Assembly: GCA_947857085.1 (NCBI GenBank)
Contig: CANUDF010000014.1
Span: forward strand, 1-33,839
Origin: Candidatus Gastranaerophilales bacterium
GTDB lineage: Bacteria > Cyanobacteriota > Vampirovibrionia > Gastranaerophilales > Gastranaerophilaceae
Direction of reading: 5' to 3'
Length of the DNA: 33,839 nucleotides
Positions 24,590 through 31,150 of this stretch are shown one piece after another (position 1 is the first letter of the stretch; each line of letters begins with the position of its first letter). The position numbers and the translations under genes were made by a program. The notes below the pieces were generated by a model. It was not told where the DNA came from, searched no databases, and was given only the letters and a program-made list of their open reading frames with translations.

Positions 24590-24811
24590 TTAAACATCAA
24601 GCGGGATAAGCTTGTCTACAGTTATTCCCAGAGCCATTGCTAATTTTGCAATAACTACAAGTGAAGGACTGTATTTTTCATGTTCAACTCTAGCAAGATA
24701 TTCAGGTGTTATATCCGCTTTTTCCGCAAGATATTCCTGTGAAAATTTTTTTCTTGCACGTTCTGCTCTTAAGTTTTCTGCAAAAATTTTAATAATCTTT
24801 TCTCTTTCCAT
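24590..24811 (-). CDS. Small XRE family helix-turn-helix regulator
   Basis: A 73-residue protein made of one HTH_3 domain: IFAENLRAERARKKFSQEYLAEKADITPEYLARVEHEKYSPSL, then VIAKLAMALGITVDKLIPL. GGAG lies ten bases before the ATG. It is 84 bases upstream of ssb on the same strand with no evident terminator between, so it may head the ssb-kinase-pdxA transcript or control it. Target and ligand unknown; the ten-base string GTTATGATAT is shared with the region before the other HTH gene of this window. Confidence 0.82.
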   Translation of the reverse strand: MEREKIIKIFAENLRAERARKKFSQEYLAEKADITPEYLARVEHEKYSPSLVVIAKLAMALGITVDKLIPLDV

Positions 24812-24951
24812 ATAATTATATTACTCCTTTTTTTATCTCATGCTAATGATTTATAATTGTTATGATATGATTTATACATCACCAGTAGCTGATTATAAGC
24901 ATAAATTACAGCATGCAACAATAAATTAATTATATAAAACCCAATATTTTG

Positions 24952-24960
24952 TGCTACAAT
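24952..24960 (+). promoter_or_regulatory. Extended -10 promoter of thrS
   Basis: TGC followed by TACAAT (24955-24960) is an extended -10 element; the -35 region (ATATAA at ideal spacing) is poor, as often seen with extended -10 promoters. Predicted start near 24967, giving a leader of about 74 bases. Confidence 0.5.
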
Positions 24961-24982
24961 CTTAGAAGTAGAAATAGTTAGG

Positions 24983-25027
24983 GGGGTCCACCCCAAAATG
25001 ACTTCTCTCGAATGTTATCGATTGAAG
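24983..25027 (+). promoter_or_regulatory. Structured 5' leader of thrS
   Basis: Two hairpins precede the thrS ribosome site. The first is GGGG-TCCA-CCCC (24983-24994). The second has CTTC and TCGA arms (25002-25005, 25008-25011), loop ATGTTA and returning TCGA and GAAG (25018-25021, 25024-25027), ending at the GGGAAAGGA site. The loop contains UGU, an anticodon of tRNA-Thr. An 18-codon ORF (24998-25054) overlaps the thrS start. In Escherichia coli thrS is repressed by its own product binding tRNA-like leader hairpins; a similar control here is inference only. Confidence 0.35.
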
Positions 25028-25040
25028 GGAAAGGACGAAA

Positions 25041-26846
25041 ATGGAAAAAAATGAATCAACATTGGGTGTATTAAGACACTCTGCATCGCACATCATGGCA
25101 CAGGCTGTGCAAAAGTTGTTTCCGCAGGCAAAGTTAGCTATAGGACCATCTACTGATACAGGCTTTTATTATGATTTTGATTTAACTGACGGGCATGCTT
25201 TTACAGAGGATGATCTCGTTAAAATTGAAGAAGAAATGAAGAATATTGTTAAACAAAATCTTACATTTGAAAAATACTATGTTGAAGATGTGGATGCAAA
25301 AATCGCAGAATTTAAAAAGGAAGGCGAAATTTATAAGGCTGAGCTCTTGGAAGAACACAGGAATGACAATCCTACTTTGTATTTAACAAAGGACAAAGAC
25401 GGGAATGTATTATTTAATGATTTGTGTGCAGGCCCGCACCTTCCTAATACAAGTTATATAAAACCTAATGCGATTAAACTTTTAAAAGTTGCAGGCGCTT
25501 ACTGGAGGGGCAACGAAAAGAATAAAATGCTTCAAAGGATTTATGCAACCGCATTCTGGACAAAAGAAGATTTAGCTGAATACTTAAACTTTATAGAAGA
25601 AGCTGAAAAACGCGATCACCGAAAATTAGGTTCGAAACTTGATTTATTTTCAACACGAGATGAATTAGGCGGCGGTCTTGTATTGTGGCACCCAAATCTA
25701 GCAGTAGTAAGAGAAGAAATTGAAAATTACTGGCGTACTGAACACAGAAAACGCGGTTATGTAATTGTTAATACTCCTCATATTGCAAAATCTAAATTAT
25801 GGGAAATTTCAGGACACGCTGACCATTACAGAGAAAACATGTTCTTTATTCAAAAAGATGAAGACAGTGATGAACAGTTTATATTAAAACCAATGAACTG
25901 TCCGTTCCATATTTTGATTTATCAGTCAAACAGGTACTCTTACCGTTCATTGCCGTTAAGAATGGCTGAACTTGGAACTGTATACAGAAAAGAAAAATCA
26001 GGGGCTTTATCAGGCTTAACACGTGTACAAGGATTTACTCAAGATGATGCACACGTATTCTGTACTCCGGAACAGCTTGTTGATGAAATCAATGAGATTA
26101 TAGATTTTGTAGCAGACACTATGGCTATTTTCAAAATGGATTTTGAGGTTGAATTATCAACAAGACCTGAAAGCTTTGTCGGAGAAATAGAAAACTGGAA
26201 TCGTGCAGAAGCAGGCCTAAAAGAAGCAATGGACAGACGCGGAATGAAATATGAAATTAACGAGGGTGACGGTGCGTTTTACGGCCCGAAAATCGACTTT
26301 AAAGTAAAAGATGCTATAGGCCGGACCTGGCAATGTGCTACTATCCAGTTAGACTTCAACCTGCCTGAACGTTTTGATATAAAATATCAGGACAAAGACG
26401 GTTCGATGAAGACACCCGTAATGCTTCACCGCGTAATATTCGGATCTATGGAACGTTTCCATGGTATTTTAATCGAACATTATGCCGGAGCTTTCCCGAC
26501 ATGGCTTGCACCAACTCAGGTTGCAATCGTTCCTATCAGTAACGAAAAACACGTTGACTTCGCAGAAGAAGTATACAAAAAAATGCGCGCTGCAGGAATC
26601 AGAGCAAAACTTGATGACCGCTCTGAAAGTATGAATTACAAAATAAGAGAAAGCTTGCAGGATAAGAAAATTCCTTATGTTGTAGTAATCGGCGACAAAG
26701 AAATTGAAGCAAATTCTGTTGCTGTCCGTGCGCGCGGCATAGGTCAGGTGGGAACAATGAATGTAGATGAATTTATTTCTAAGATTGAAAAAGAAATTCA
26801 AACACGTTCATCTGAATCCTTTGCTAAAGACCTTGTTAAAGCTTAA
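25041..26846 (+). CDS. thrS: Threonyl-tRNA synthetase lacking the TGS domain
   Basis: Charges tRNA-Thr. The 601 residues begin directly with the N2 editing domain (LRHSASHIMAQAVQKLFPQA with the HxxxH pair, LCAGPH), then the class II catalytic core (LGGGLVLWHP, PMNCPFHILIY with the zinc Cys, DDAHVFCT, HRVIFGSMERFHGILIEHYAG) and the anticodon-binding domain (APTQVAIVPISNEKHVDFAEEV). The N-terminal TGS domain of the usual 640-residue enzyme is absent; an in-frame stop 16 bases upstream of the ATG excludes a longer start. Cyanobacterial enzymes share this layout. AAAGGA lies five bases before the ATG. A strong terminator follows. Confidence 0.95.
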   Translation: MEKNESTLGVLRHSASHIMAQAVQKLFPQAKLAIGPSTDTGFYYDFDLTDGHAFTEDDLVKIEEEMKNIVKQNLTFEKYYVEDVDAKIAEFKKEGEIYKAELLEEHRNDNPTLYLTKDKDGNVLFNDLCAGPHLPNTSYIKPNAIKLLKVAGAYWRGNEKNKMLQRIYATAFWTKEDLAEYLNFIEEAEKRDHRKLGSKLDLFSTRDELGGGLVLWHPNLAVVREEIENYWRTEHRKRGYVIVNTPHIAKSKLWEISGHADHYRENMFFIQKDEDSDEQFILKPMNCPFHILIYQSNRYSYRSLPLRMAELGTVYRKEKSGALSGLTRVQGFTQDDAHVFCTPEQLVDEINEIIDFVADTMAIFKMDFEVELSTRPESFVGEIENWNRAEAGLKEAMDRRGMKYEINEGDGAFYGPKIDFKVKDAIGRTWQCATIQLDFNLPERFDIKYQDKDGSMKTPVMLHRVIFGSMERFHGILIEHYAGAFPTWLAPTQVAIVPISNEKHVDFAEEVYKKMRAAGIRAKLDDRSESMNYKIRESLQDKKIPYVVVIGDKEIEANSVAVRARGIGQVGTMNVDEFISKIEKEIQTRSSESFAKDLVKA

Positions 26847-26851
26847 TAATA

Positions 26852-26887
26852 AAAAAATCGGAAGATAATATTATCTTCCGATTTTTT
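26852..26887. terminator. Bidirectional terminator between thrS and the orphan gene
   Basis: A perfect 36-base palindrome: A6, TCGGAAGATAAT, its exact complement, T6. It can stop both thrS (+) and the convergent orphan gene (-); the stop codon of the latter (26886-26888) overlaps the end of the stem. Confidence 0.9.
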
Positions 26888-27686
26888 ACATGATATTTTC
26901 AATAAAGTAATTTAATATATTATTTGCAATTGAAACAACTTTATTTTTTGCATTTTCATTAGTATAGATATCACTTTCTTTATACCAGTTTAAATCGTGG
27001 TTTATAGTTTTTACAGCTTCGATTTTGTAGTCATTAGCTTCTGCAGCAGAAAGCTTTGACAGGTCTTCATGGGCATATACAGGCATTCTGAACAAATCAT
27101 ACATACGCTCAAGTAATGTTTCACGGTCTTGATTTGATTTATATAAGTTTTTCTCATTTACATCACTAATTTCACTGAGGATTTTAATTAACTCTGCCTG
27201 ATTGTTATTAGAAAGTCTTGCAAATGAGCCGAATGGTTCTGTTGCGGTTTTAAGCTCATTTTCAGCGTATTCCAAAACACCGTAACGTTCTTTTTCGTTT
27301 TTGCCGGCTAATACTTTAACAAGCTGTTTTATTAAATTTTTATCCGGCTTTTCACAGGATAATTCATCTTCGAGCAGAAGTACCTCTTGAACAACTACCG
27401 GTTTATCATCGGATTTGCTGCATTTTTTCAAGGAAGTTATCATATCCTGAATATCAGGTTCAGTAAACTTTCTGCACCTGCCGGATCTTTCTTTGCGCAG
27501 AAGCTTTATACACTCCTCTTCAATTACATCAACGCCTTTAGCTAAACCGCAAAAGTAAATATTCATACCTTTTTTATCATAAATAGAAGTATATGGCTCT
27601 TTTACAGCCGCATCATTAACCTTTTTATTGTTCTGCGGTTTTAAATAAATACTATTATAATTAGAATTTACGCTATTAACTTTCAC
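26886..27686 (-). CDS. Hypothetical protein, no recognised domain
   Basis: 266 residues, not recognised. The N-terminus is Asn/Ser/Tyr-rich (VNSVNSNYNSIYLKPQNNKK) without signal peptide or membrane helix. The rest is charged and largely helical by appearance (RRFTEPD-like basic patch, then KNLIKQLVKVLAGKNEKERYG and AELIKILSEISDVNEKNLYK). A cluster of Cys occurs at about 46, 59, 72, 89 and 110. The start is GTG 27686 with AAGG eight bases upstream. It lies alone between two terminators. A similar Asn-rich opening is common among lineage-specific proteins of gut Melainabacteria (recall, unverified). Cytoplasmic role unknown. Confidence 0.7.
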   Translation of the reverse strand: MKVNSVNSNYNSIYLKPQNNKKVNDAAVKEPYTSIYDKKGMNIYFCGLAKGVDVIEEECIKLLRKERSGRCRKFTEPDIQDMITSLKKCSKSDDKPVVVQEVLLLEDELSCEKPDKNLIKQLVKVLAGKNEKERYGVLEYAENELKTATEPFGSFARLSNNNQAELIKILSEISDVNEKNLYKSNQDRETLLERMYDLFRMPVYAHEDLSKLSAAEANDYKIEAVKTINHDLNWYKESDIYTNENAKNKVVSIANNILNYFIENIM

Positions 27687-27708
27687 GACTTAAACCTTTT
27701 TTAATCCA

Positions 27709-27746
27709 AAAATCTTCCTGCATCTCTTAAATGACAGGAAGATTTT
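27709..27746 (-). terminator. Terminator after fprA
   Basis: Two perfect 12-base arms (AAAATCTTCCTG and CAGGAAGATTTT) around a 14-base loop; on the - strand the stem is followed by a T-run. It lies 26 bases beyond the fprA stop and ends the oxygen-defence transcript. Confidence 0.8.
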
Positions 27747-27771
27747 AAATTGCCTTTTTTTACTTTAAATG

Positions 27772-28944
27772 TTAACTTTTATGTCGTTCGATAATAGCTT
27801 GAGCCATTTCATCCAGTTTTTGATATGTATCTTGTTTAGCTTTACCTTTAATTAAAATCGGCTCAATAATTTCTACTTTTAAATTGCAAAGCATATTGCT
27901 AAGTTTACCTATAAGGTCGCCGCCCCAGCCGTATGAACCAATGATAGAGGCATATTTTGCTTTTGGATTTAAAAGGTTAACAAGATAAGCAGCATTTGCA
28001 GCCGCAGGATGGGGAGCCGCAAGAACCATTGACGCGCCTAAAATTATTGTCTTTGCGTCAACTATCGCCATAGCTAAATCACCTAAATCATCTGAAACAA
28101 TATCATGTTTGATTGTATCTATACCGGCAGAATTCAACTTGTCAGAAAGATACTTGATCATTTCTTCAACACTGCCATACATTGAAACGTAAGGTAAAAC
28201 AACAAGATTTTTTGCTTCATCAGATGACCAGTCTTCATAAAGATTAAGAATAAATTCAGGATTTTTATAAATAGGGCCGTGGCTTGGCAAAATCATTGAA
28301 GGGTTTAATTCTTTCACCTGTTTTGTATACTTTTGGCACATTTTTCTAAAAGGCATCATAATTTCTGCATAATAACGTTTTGCAGCATGTTCCAGTTCTT
28401 TACTGTCATTTGCAAAGATATCGTCAAAAGTATAGTGTGCACCTAAAAAGTCGCATGTGCATAACAAATTATCTTCAACAATATATGTAAACATAGTATC
28501 AGGCCAGTGTACACCCGGGGCCATAATAAATTTTAAAGTTTTATCTCCCAGTGAAAGTTCTTCTTCATTTTTTATAACCTGAATTCTGTTTTCCGGTATT
28601 AACAGCATTTCCATGATATTATTTTTACAGAATTGATTTGTAACTATCATTGCATCCGGATACTTTTCAATAAGTTTAGGCAAGGTGCCTGTGTGGTCTT
28701 GCTCACCATGATTTGCAATAATATAATCAATATGTGTTATATTATTTTCATCTAAATTTCTAAGATACTCTTCTGATTTTGGCGGGTACATTGTATCAAT
28801 CAGAGCTGTTTTTTCAGAGCCCTTAACAAGATATGAGTTATAACTCGTTCCCTGTTCAAGAGGAATAAGCTCATCAAAAATTTTTCGTTCTCTGTCATTT
28901 AATCCGCAATAAAATACGTTATTTTTGATTTCCCTAAATTTCAT
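27772..28944 (-). CDS. fprA: Flavodiiron protein, FprA family (O2/NO reductase)
   Basis: Reduces O2 to water, or NO to N2O, in anaerobes. The 390 residues have a metallo-beta-lactamase-like diiron domain with all ligands visible: H79-x-E81-x-D83 (NHGEQDHTG), H146 (GVHWPD), D165 (CDFLGAHY) and H222 (LPSHGPIY), then a flavodoxin domain (about 250-390) with the FMN loop VSMYGSVEEMI and GSYGWGGDLIG. GGAG is eight bases before the ATG. It follows the second rubrerythrin by 30 bases. Rubredoxin encoded in the same locus is the usual electron donor for this family. Confidence 0.94.
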   Translation of the reverse strand: MKFREIKNNVFYCGLNDRERKIFDELIPLEQGTSYNSYLVKGSEKTALIDTMYPPKSEEYLRNLDENNITHIDYIIANHGEQDHTGTLPKLIEKYPDAMIVTNQFCKNNIMEMLLIPENRIQVIKNEEELSLGDKTLKFIMAPGVHWPDTMFTYIVEDNLLCTCDFLGAHYTFDDIFANDSKELEHAAKRYYAEIMMPFRKMCQKYTKQVKELNPSMILPSHGPIYKNPEFILNLYEDWSSDEAKNLVVLPYVSMYGSVEEMIKYLSDKLNSAGIDTIKHDIVSDDLGDLAMAIVDAKTIILGASMVLAAPHPAAANAAYLVNLLNPKAKYASIIGSYGWGGDLIGKLSNMLCNLKVEIIEPILIKGKAKQDTYQKLDEMAQAIIERHKS

Positions 28945-28974
28945 TTGACATCTCCTTATTTATATTTCAACAGT

Positions 28975-29505
28975 TTAATTACTTTCCGGTGTTTTGAAAA
29001 AGAAAACATCCTCCTTCAAGCATAAAGGACAATAATCAGGTTCTTCCCGCTGAACCAATATGGCTCCGCACACAGAACAAGTCCAATTATATGTACCGTC
29101 ATTATTCGGTGTCACATCATCTTTTAGCTTGGAGATTACTTTTCTTAATCTGTCATAATGATTTTTTTCAATATTTTCTATATTTTCAAAAAGTCCGGCT
29201 ATATGTTCAAGACCGTCTTCACGAGCTTGTTGAGCGAAGGTTTCATACATACCCTCTATTTCGTCCCGTTCATTTTGCAGTGCAGACTCCATGCATTCAA
29301 CAAGAGACGGAAAACTACCTTTATTAAGCCATTTATACCACAATTTGGCATGTTCTTTTTCATGATTAGCAAACCTTGTAAGAAGTCTGCTGATATTATC
29401 AAATCCCTGTTTTTGAGCGATCAACGCATAAATATCATATTCAGTTCTTCGTTTTGTTTCTATTTCAAATGCTTTTAATAGATTTTTTTCTGTTTCTTTT
29501 GCCAT
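28975..29505 (-). CDS. Rubrerythrin-like protein 2
   Basis: Non-haem diiron peroxidase fused to a rubredoxin-like domain; 176 residues. The ferritin-like part has [25 protein letters not shown] and the second EIEGMYETFAQQAREDG...IENIEKNHYDR, giving the two ExxH-type ligand sets; the C-terminal domain has WTCSVCGA and DYCPLCLK. It diverges from rubrerythrin 1 (for example EIET instead of AGESEA). I start at ATG 29505: the longer frame from TTG 29568 runs through an intergenic hairpin and a -10 box. No good Shine-Dalgarno sequence precedes 29505 (AAAGG is about 20 bases away), so the start is less sure. Confidence 0.88.
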   Translation of the reverse strand: MAKETEKNLLKAFEIETKRRTEYDIYALIAQKQGFDNISRLLTRFANHEKEHAKLWYKWLNKGSFPSLVECMESALQNERDEIEGMYETFAQQAREDGLEHIAGLFENIENIEKNHYDRLRKVISKLKDDVTPNNDGTYNWTCSVCGAILVQREEPDYCPLCLKEDVFFFKTPESN

Positions 29506-29530
29506 AATTTTAAAAATTGTAACATCCTTT

Positions 29531-29547
29531 TTAAAAATATTATAACA
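29531..29547 (-). promoter_or_regulatory. Extended -10 promoter of rubrerythrin 2 with a PerR-box-like element
   Basis: On the - strand TGT precedes TATAAT (29544-29539), an extended -10. The 15 bases 29531-29545 fit the PerR box TTATAAT-N-ATTATAA at 12 of 14 positions (one half perfect) and overlap the -10, where a repressor would block transcription. In AT-rich DNA such matches carry limited weight. Confidence 0.4.
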
Positions 29548-29550
29548 TAA

Positions 29551-29573
29551 AGGCTTTGCAGATAGCAAAGCCT
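29551..29573 (-). terminator. Hairpin between the two rubrerythrin genes
   Basis: AGGCTTTGC and GCAAAGCCT form a nine-base perfect stem with a five-base loop, 13 bases past the stop of rubrerythrin 1; only a short T-run follows. It is a partial terminator or processing site that sets off the rubrerythrin 2 promoter. Confidence 0.6.
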
Positions 29574-29585
29574 CTTAAATTTATT

Positions 29586-30125
29586 CTAATAATTTTTAGC
29601 TTTTATAAAGAAATAAGCTTTTGGATGTTTGCACACCGGGCATAATTCCGGAGCATTTTCACCTTCAAATACATGACCGCAATTACCGCACTCCCAGGTA
29701 ACAACAGAAGGTTTATTGAATACTGAATTATTTTTTACATTTTCTAATAATTTTCTGTATCGTTCTTCATGTTCCTTTTCTATTTTAGCAACCATTTCAA
29801 AAAGGATTGCGAGCTGCTCAAACCCTTCTTCTTTAGCTTCTTTTGCAAACTGTGCATACATTTCAGTCCATTCGTAATTTTCACCGTTTGCAGCATCTTC
29901 AAGGGCAGCTAAAGTATCAGGAATTTTACCGTCATGAAGAAATTTAAACCACAATTTAGCATGCTCTTTCTCATTATTAGCAGTCTCTTCAAAAATTCTG
30001 CTGATCTGGACAAACCCTTCCTTTTTAGCCTGTGAAGCATAATAAGTATATTTATTTCTGGCTTCTGATTCACCGGCAAAAGCAGTCATAAGATTTTTTT
30101 CTGTTTTTGTTCCTTTTAATTCCAT
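29586..30125 (-). CDS. rbr: Rubrerythrin 1
   Basis: Classical rubrerythrin that reduces H2O2 with electrons from rubredoxin; 179 residues. The diiron ligands are visible in [12 protein letters not shown] (Glu19), [14 protein letters not shown] (Glu52, His55), ENYEWTEMY and [10 protein letters not shown] (Glu116, His119); the C-terminal rubredoxin-like domain has [10 protein letters not shown] and [16 protein letters not shown] is ten bases before the ATG. It follows the rubredoxin gene by 15 bases, so perR, rubredoxin and rubrerythrin form one operon. Confidence 0.95.
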   Translation of the reverse strand: MELKGTKTEKNLMTAFAGESEARNKYTYYASQAKKEGFVQISRIFEETANNEKEHAKLWFKFLHDGKIPDTLAALEDAANGENYEWTEMYAQFAKEAKEEGFEQLAILFEMVAKIEKEHEERYRKLLENVKNNSVFNKPSVVTWECGNCGHVFEGENAPELCPVCKHPKAYFFIKAKNY

Positions 30126-30140
30126 ACAATTTAATCCTTA

Positions 30141-30287
30141 TTATTCTTCTGTAACTACTTCAAACATTTCTTTCGGCATAGCGCATAAAGGACATGTCCA
30201 ATCATCCTCAAGTTTTTTAAAAGGTACATCACCGTTTTCTGCAGGGTCATAAATATAACCGCATACTGTACATAAATACTTTTCCAT
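30141..30287 (-). CDS. Rubredoxin (48 aa)
   Basis: A short gene, easily missed by length cut-offs. The frame from ATG 30287 reads [20 protein letters not shown], then [20 protein letters not shown] and MFEVVTEE. The two iron-binding knuckles CTVCGY and CPLCAM, the YDPAxGD stretch and the DWxCPxC spacing are diagnostic of rubredoxin, an electron carrier for rubrerythrin and flavodiiron proteins. GGAG lies eight bases ahead of the ATG. It sits 12 bases after perR and 15 before rubrerythrin 1. The overlapping out-of-frame ORF 30155-30343 is a shadow. Confidence 0.95.
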   Translation of the reverse strand: MEKYLCTVCGYIYDPAENGDVPFKKLEDDWTCPLCAMPKEMFEVVTEE

Positions 30288-30299
30288 AATATTTCTCCT

Positions 30300-30674
30300 T
30301 TACTCTTGACAGTCTTTACACAAACCTTTGAAAACAAGTTCATGATTCGTAATTTTAAAGCCTGTTTCTTCCTCTGTATTATTTACTACATCTTTGGCAA
30401 CATTACAGCTAACATCGAATACCCGCCCGCATTTTTCACAAATAAAATGATAATGCAAATGAGTATTATGGTCAAAGTGTGCTGATGTTTCAAGTCCGTC
30501 AATCTTTTTAATTATTCCGGCTTCTGCAAGCTGGCTTAAATTTCTGTATAAAGTTGCCTTGCTTACTTCCGGATATTCTATCTGAATGATTGAATATAAT
30601 TTTTCCGCAGTTGGATGTACAACATTTTGTTTTAATGTATCCAATACAACTTCTCTTTGTTTTGAATAATTCAT
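30300..30674 (-). CDS. perR: Fur family regulator with PerR-type metal site
   Basis: Metal-dependent repressor of 124 residues: winged helix (about 1-60) and dimer/metal domain. All five regulatory ligands of Bacillus subtilis PerR are present at identical spacing (His20, Asp68, His74, His76, Asp87 = His37, Asp85, His91, His93, Asp104) and so are the four structural zinc Cys (79, 82, 119, 122). The Asp87 is the PerR-type residue where Fur has Glu. However, the recognition helix has Arg44 (TLYRNL) where PerR has Asn61, the residue reported to separate PerR-box from Fur-box reading. GAGG is eight bases before the ATG. It heads the rubredoxin-rubrerythrin operon, a typical peroxide regulon. Confidence 0.9.
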   Translation of the reverse strand: MNYSKQREVVLDTLKQNVVHPTAEKLYSIIQIEYPEVSKATLYRNLSQLAEAGIIKKIDGLETSAHFDHNTHLHYHFICEKCGRVFDVSCNVAKDVVNNTEEETGFKITNHELVFKGLCKDCQE

Positions 30675-30690
30675 AACTTAAGCCTCAACT

Positions 30691-30705
30691 TGATAATAAT
30701 TCTCA
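30691..30705. promoter_or_regulatory. Fur-box-like operator over the perR transcription start
   Basis: TGATAAT-A-ATTCTCA matches the 7-1-7 Fur box TGATAATNATTATCA at 13 of 14 positions, including the outer G/C that distinguish Fur from PerR boxes. It touches the -10 and is centred on the predicted transcription start (about 30698), the place for autorepression. Confidence 0.6.
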
Positions 30706-30733
30706 TTTTAAACTAAATTTATTAATAAGTCAA
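30705..30733 (-). promoter_or_regulatory. Promoter of the perR-rubredoxin-rubrerythrin operon
   Basis: On the - strand TTGACT (30733-30728), a 17-base spacer and TAAAAT (30710-30705). Predicted start near 30698, about 24 bases before the ATG, leaving room for the GAGG site. Confidence 0.65.
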
Positions 30734-30741
30734 TGCAGAAC

Positions 30742-30767
30742 TATAATTATATTTTAATATAATTATA
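30742..30767. repeat. 26-base perfect AT palindrome between divergent genes
   Basis: A 12-base arm beginning TATAATTATA is followed by TT and its exact complement. Each arm contains a TATAAT, so it may hold a -10 for the + strand gene at 30789 and an operator. It lies just upstream of the perR -35. It fits the PerR box only weakly. Confidence 0.5.
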
Positions 30768-30788
30768 AAAAACAGGCAATTTTTATTT

Positions 30789-31091
30789 ATGTTTTGTTTT
30801 AATAGAGTTATGAGTGTAGTAGTGCAAGAAAATAAAGCAAATCAGCATATGAAGAACAAGCCGTTTGTTGTCGGGGTAATTCCAGCTCCCAACTGGCATT
30901 ATAAACCTGTATTATATTCACATACTCAAGCTACAAGAGATTTTAATAAGATTTGTGAAGACATTTATATAAAAGAAAGCAAAAATAAAGTTATTGACAA
31001 GAAAAAAACACCTGCATCTGTATTTTATACACTTGGTGCAGCAGCTTTATTCGGATTATACAAAATCGGAAAACATCTTATAAAGAAATAA
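30789..31091 (+). CDS. Small hypothetical protein with a C-terminal membrane helix
   Basis: 100 residues, not recognised. The middle is polar (KPFVVGVIPAPNWHYKPVLYSHTQATRDF) and the C-terminus has one hydrophobic helix (VFYTLGAAALFGLYKIG) followed by a basic HLIKK end, suggesting a tail-anchored or peripheral membrane protein. Neither ATG 30789 nor the in-frame ATG 30810 (MSVVVQEN) has a strong Shine-Dalgarno sequence; the first is kept because it is the longer form, but the second is just as possible. It is 59 bases upstream of the M16 peptidase gene on the same strand. Confidence 0.6.
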   Translation: MFCFNRVMSVVVQENKANQHMKNKPFVVGVIPAPNWHYKPVLYSHTQATRDFNKICEDIYIKESKNKVIDKKKTPASVFYTLGAAALFGLYKIGKHLIKK

Positions 31092-31150
31092 CCGTATAAC
31101 TACTTTCCATATAATAAACTTTATAGTAAAATTAGAAAAAAGGGGATATT

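Noticed and set aside
24981-24986. G6 run in the thrS leader as a contingency tract
   Set aside because: Short and noncoding; better explained as one arm of the GGGG/CCCC hairpin.
24981-24994. T-box riboswitch before thrS
   Set aside because: The string resembling GGGTGG lies on the wrong strand and lacks the NACCGCG continuation; the leader is too short for a T-box.
29506-29568. Longer N-terminus of rubrerythrin 2
   Set aside because: The region is a hairpin and an extended -10 promoter; the family N-terminus begins at MAKETEKNLL.
30155-30343. 62-codon ORF on the - strand
   Set aside because: Shadow of the rubredoxin gene in another frame; it also runs into perR.
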